Part shown: piece after piece, positions 6,491 to 7,405 of the stretch
Position numbering within the stretch: position 1 is the stretch's first letter
Layout of the letters: every line of letters starts with the position of its first letter
Assembly: GCA_043804635.1 (NCBI GenBank)
Contig: JAZDIU010000037.1
Coordinates: forward strand, 1-7,405
Direction of reading: 5' to 3'
Origin: JAZDIU01 sp043804635
GTDB lineage: Bacteria; Chloroflexota; Dehalococcoidia; Dehalococcoidales; UBA2162
DNA: 7,405 nucleotides
Translations under genes and position numbers: made by a program
The notes under the pieces: generated by a model
Databases searched by the model: none
The model's input: the letters and a program-made list of their open reading frames with translations, nothing else
What the model was told of the DNA's origin: nothing

Positions 6491-7117
6491 GTGGGAAAGC
6501 TGGGTCTAATCGTTGCAGCATTTGTTCTCTTCTCCTTCCCCATCGGGATATCCGGATGCACTCCATCCACACCACCAACAATTCCGACCACACCGGCGGC
6601 GCCGACAACTCCCACCACTTCTACTGTGAAAGCTGACTGGGTCCTGATTGAAAGAACGGACGATAATTTCACCGTCACCATACCCAAAACATGGAGCAAT
6701 TTAGACCCGTCATTAACAGAACCAATGGGCTTTATCTTTTTTGCCGTAGACCCGCAAAAAAATCCAGCCGCCACAAGATACCCGGGCAGTTTTAGCATTT
6801 CTAAAACAACATTGAAGGAAGTGCCCACCATCGACCAGGTAGAATCAGCTAATATGAAAGACCTGCAAAGTAGCCCCGAAATATCGGACCCGGTATCCAA
6901 GCGAGTCCAGCTCTCCTTCGGTGAGTCGGTACAAATCCGCTACAAGAACAATCTAAAGAGGACCGATGGTAGTGTTGAAACCGTGGAATTCCTGCAATAT
7001 TATTTCGTTAACGGCAAGGATATTTATCTTTTTACGTTCGAGACGGTTCCCGCCCTAGCTGAAAAATATGTTCCTATCTTTCTAGAAATCGCCTCCAGTT
7101 TCAAATTCATGAAGTGA
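6491..7117 (+). CDS. Secreted lipoprotein with Thr/Pro linker and PsbP/Mog1-like domain
   Basis: A 208-residue predicted lipoprotein. A short basic start (MGK) and a hydrophobic core (4-20) lead to the lipobox ISGC, with lipidation expected at C23. Residues 24-45 are a flexible Thr/Pro-rich tether. From about residue 50 there is a compact alpha/beta domain that opens with a 'W...D.FTVTIPKTW' pattern (50-68) and closes with a helix and the strand ASSFKF (201-206). This resembles PsbP/Mog1-like (DUF1795-type) domains of bacterial lipoproteins, seen by pattern only. Those domains have no single known function; photosynthetic PsbP itself is only a distant relative and no photosystem role is implied. 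The protein probably sits on the outer face of the cell membrane. Start chosen at GTG 6491 by the strong ribosome site. It lies 56 bases after the crotonase stop, probably same transcript; functional link unknown. Confidence 0.85.
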   Translation: MGKLGLIVAAFVLFSFPIGISGCTPSTPPTIPTTPAAPTTPTTSTVKADWVLIERTDDNFTVTIPKTWSNLDPSLTEPMGFIFFAVDPQKNPAATRYPGSFSISKTTLKEVPTIDQVESANMKDLQSSPEISDPVSKRVQLSFGESVQIRYKNNLKRTDGSVETVEFLQYYFVNGKDIYLFTFETVPALAEKYVPIFLEIASSFKFMK

Positions 7118-7136
7118 TGCATCTGTCACCTCACCA

Positions 7137-7165
7137 TAGACTTACTCCCCAAGATGGAGTAAAAT
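7137..7165 (+). promoter_or_regulatory. Candidate promoter for the SWIM zinc-finger gene
   Basis: TAGACT at 7137-7142 (4 of 6) and TAAAAT at 7160-7165 (5 of 6) are separated by 17 bases. Initiation would be near 7172, giving a leader of about 26 bases with the ribosome site. A perfect dyad fills the spacer and touches the -10 box. Moderate confidence: A/T-rich intergenic DNA produces such matches by chance. Confidence 0.45.
7142..7162. repeat. Perfect 7-base inverted repeat: operator or RNA hairpin
   Basis: TTACTCC at 7142-7148 is the exact reverse complement of GGAGTAA at 7156-7162, with a 7-base centre. As RNA it would form a hairpin, but A-rich rather than U-rich sequence follows it on the plus strand, so it is a poor intrinsic terminator for the lipoprotein gene. 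Its position between the candidate -35 and -10 elements makes an operator plausible. Confidence 0.55.
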
Positions 7166-7184
7166 AATAAAGGTAAATCTTGGG
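7148..7184. repeat. Interlocking 8-base inverted repeat upstream of the SWIM gene
   Basis: CCCAAGAT at 7148-7155 is the exact reverse complement of ATCTTGGG at 7177-7184. The left arm is essentially the loop of the 7142-7162 hairpin, so the two pairings could coexist as an H-type pseudoknot or compete. The right arm ends four bases before the ribosome site at 7189. Confidence 0.5.
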
Positions 7185-7187
7185 TCA

Positions 7188-7195
7188 AGGAGGTG
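7188..7195 (+). promoter_or_regulatory. Ribosome binding site for the SWIM gene
   Basis: AAGGAGGT lies just before the ATG at 7198, with four bases between the GGAGG core and the start codon. This strong site is what supports a real gene starting here despite the short visible length. Confidence 0.8.
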
Positions 7196-7197
7196 CC

Positions 7198-7405
7198 ATG
7201 CAGTCGAGTCTTATCGGTAAAATCGAGAAGTCTAAACGGTACGCCCAAGAGAAAGAGCGGGTCGCCTTCTCCGAGCTAAAAGTCAAATTCAAAGGGGATA
7301 GCAACGACCACTCTGTCGAGTATAAAGATAACCAGTGGCATTGCACTTGTCAGTTTTTTCATGTTCACGGACTTTGCAGTCATACGATGGCACTGGGTAG
7401 AATTC
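7198..7405 (+). CDS. Small SWIM zinc-finger protein, cut by the right edge
   Basis: An open frame from ATG 7198 to the window end: 69 codons, no stop. It begins with a basic, probably helical stretch (8-22) and a short beta-like region (24-47). It then carries a CxC-x8-CxH pattern with C49, C51, C60 and H62, the SWIM zinc-finger signature (CxCxnCxH). SWIM domains bind DNA or protein partners and occur in SNF2 helicases, MULE-type transposases, MEKK kinases and Rad51-associated proteins. Here the finger comes within the first 62 residues with no large domain before it. The visible part therefore fits either a small stand-alone SWIM protein or the N-terminus of a longer one, such as the SWIM-first bacterial helicases. 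The strong ribosome site and candidate upstream promoter support an independent gene. Total length and role cannot be determined from the window. Confidence 0.78.
   Translation, partial: MQSSLIGKIEKSKRYAQEKERVAFSELKVKFKGDSNDHSVEYKDNQWHCTCQFFHVHGLCSHTMALGRI

Noticed and set aside
6403..6900. 165-codon minus-strand frame opposite the lipoprotein gene
   Set aside because: The low-complexity Val/Gly stretch is the antisense of the Thr/Pro linker; the plus-strand gene has a signal peptide, lipobox and consensus ribosome site.
7142..7165. Intrinsic terminator for the lipoprotein gene
   Set aside because: The hairpin is only 7 base pairs, A/T-containing, and is followed by A-rich rather than U-rich sequence on the transcribed strand.

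Overview
The window reads as an ordinary free-living bacterial chromosome segment, densely packed, with intermediate base composition by eye, Shine-Dalgarno starts and sigma-70-like promoters. Gene content and style suggest a Chloroflexota/Dehalococcoidia-like organism, possibly from a metagenome. That placement is inference only, since no rRNA or marker gene is present. There are no tRNAs, insertion sequences, CRISPR arrays or phage genes, and no non-coding stretch exceeds about 130 bases.

Left and centre (1-5566, minus strand): a compact set of six genes reads leftward from one good promoter (-10 at 5543-5538). In transcription order they are a XerC/XerD-type tyrosine recombinase, an M24 Xaa-Pro aminopeptidase-like enzyme, a small PHP-domain metal phosphoesterase, threonine synthase (thrC), a DUF58 membrane protein, and a multi-pass membrane protein cut by the left edge. 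Junctions are tight: 20-base overlap, direct abutment, 66-base gap, 28-base gap and a 4-base ATGA overlap. The last two genes look like the DUF58 and transglutaminase-type (TgpA) pair often found beside MoxR ATPases, but no MoxR gene is visible here.

Right (5594-7117, plus strand): a divergent promoter drives a crotonase-fold enzyme most like carnitinyl-CoA dehydratase (CaiD). It is followed by a secreted lipoprotein with a Thr/Pro linker and a PsbP/Mog1-like domain.

Right edge (7118-7405): a short intergenic region contains a candidate promoter, a perfect 7-base dyad and a second interlocking inverted repeat. It precedes a small SWIM zinc-finger protein cut by the window end. This is the least ordinary part of the window. 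Otherwise the window is mainly housekeeping, and I see no convincing new multi-gene system.
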